This document shows, one piece after another, positions 24,476 through 24,744 of a stretch of 24,744 nucleotides of DNA (positions are counted from its first letter, which is position 1; the number at the start of each line of letters is the position of its first letter). The notes under the pieces are model-generated. The model was not told where the DNA came from, made no database searches, and saw nothing but the letters and a program-made list of their open reading frames with translations. This DNA is from an uncultured Clostridia bacterium (lineage in GTDB: Bacteria > Bacillota > Clostridia > TANB77 > CAG-508). The stretch lies in the NCBI GenBank assembly GCA_934169775.1, contig CAKPOI010000024.1:1-24744 (forward strand), in the 5' to 3' direction. Both the position numbers and the translations under genes were made by a program.

Positions 24476-24713
24476 TTCAAAATCTCCCTTCTTTTCTTAA
24501 ATTCTTTTTATTAAGCTTTGAACTTAACAAAAAAGTTAAAAACTAGCTTTACTTACAGTATTAACTGTTTCGTAAAATTTTATACAGTATATCAAAAACT
24601 TTTTTTGTAATTCAGTATTGCATTTTTTGTTGGTGTATGTTATAAAATTAGCTATATACATTTACTAAAGTTCAAAGATTAACATCACTTTTAAAAAACT
24701 TTTGTTTTTTAAG

Positions 24714-24744
24714 TATAAATATTTTATCATATGGAAGGCTTTTA
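24714..24744. repeat. 31-nt near-repeat, right copy
   Basis: Second copy of the element at 26-56, about 240 nt upstream of the prepilin-like start codon. The rest of 24476-24713 is A+T-rich leader or promoter sequence. I see the ribosome site AAGGGAG near 24485-24491 but no promoter I would defend. Confidence 0.55.

Noticed and set aside
1..24744. End repeats as evidence that the window is a closed circle
   Set aside because: The shared end sequence is only about 31 nt, carries mismatches, and the copies do not extend to both termini in register.
1..24744. CRISPR arrays, prophage or integrase genes
   Set aside because: No regularly spaced direct repeats and no integrase, capsid or transposase genes are visible.

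Overview
The window looks like a chromosomal segment of a low-GC Firmicute, most likely an anaerobic, possibly uncultured gut Clostridia. The evidence is the very high A+T content, strong Shine-Dalgarno sites, consensus SigA-type promoters, tRNAs with encoded CCA, and the gene families present (AddB, YitT, LytG-like glucosaminidase with a G5 domain, OapA). No phage, plasmid or ribosomal RNA genes are visible. The + strand is T-rich throughout, so genes read rightward use mostly T-ending codons and genes read leftward use mostly A-ending codons.

Layout. 280-1062: glutamate racemase (+). 1199-7057 (-): a DNA-repair run read leftward, Ogg-type glycosylase, AddB, a frameshifted PgeF/YfiH-family gene and a family 4 uracil-DNA glycosylase. 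7128-10020 (-): a YitT-type membrane protein, a REP-like palindromic element, an Elp3-like radical SAM protein and RNase III. 10222-12578 (+): a membrane-anchored G5/SH3/glucosaminidase and an unrecognised membrane-anchored protein. 12657-12840 (-): tRNA-Gly and tRNA-Cys with their own promoter and terminator. 13015-19314 (-): a membrane-fused spermidine-synthase-like protein, topoisomerase I, a small conserved-looking protein, DNA polymerase IV and a short-chain dehydrogenase. 19499-20687 (-): a large structured non-coding RNA and the membrane protein downstream of it, which I interpret as the OLE RNA/OapA ribonucleoprotein locus. 20740-21625 (-): a 45-residue small ORF and dTMP kinase. 21817-23019 (+): dGTPase-family HD hydrolase. 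23216-24475 (-): a prepilin-like surface protein with a C-terminal formylglycine-generating-enzyme (C-type lectin) fold.

Three things stand out. First, 20105-20652 is about 550 nt of compositionally distinct, helix-rich, non-coding sequence with a strong promoter. It lies directly upstream of a four-helix membrane protein with a DxxxD motif, which is the architecture of OLE RNA plus OapA. Second, the last ~25 codons of the 24.4 kb surface protein are about 50% G+C and almost all end in C or T. This is the signature of a diversity-generating retroelement variable region, although no reverse transcriptase or template is in the window. Third, GGGGACGGA-type REP-like units occur in two places, as an inverted pair around a long hairpin (8068-8248) and as a tandem triplet next to oapA (19427-19498).

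Functionally the window is mostly genome maintenance (Udg, Ogg, AddB, DinB, TopA, dTMP kinase, dGTPase, RNase III) and cell envelope (MurI, glucosaminidase, anchored proteins, prepilin-like display protein). The OLE-like RNP adds a likely membrane-associated stress-response module.
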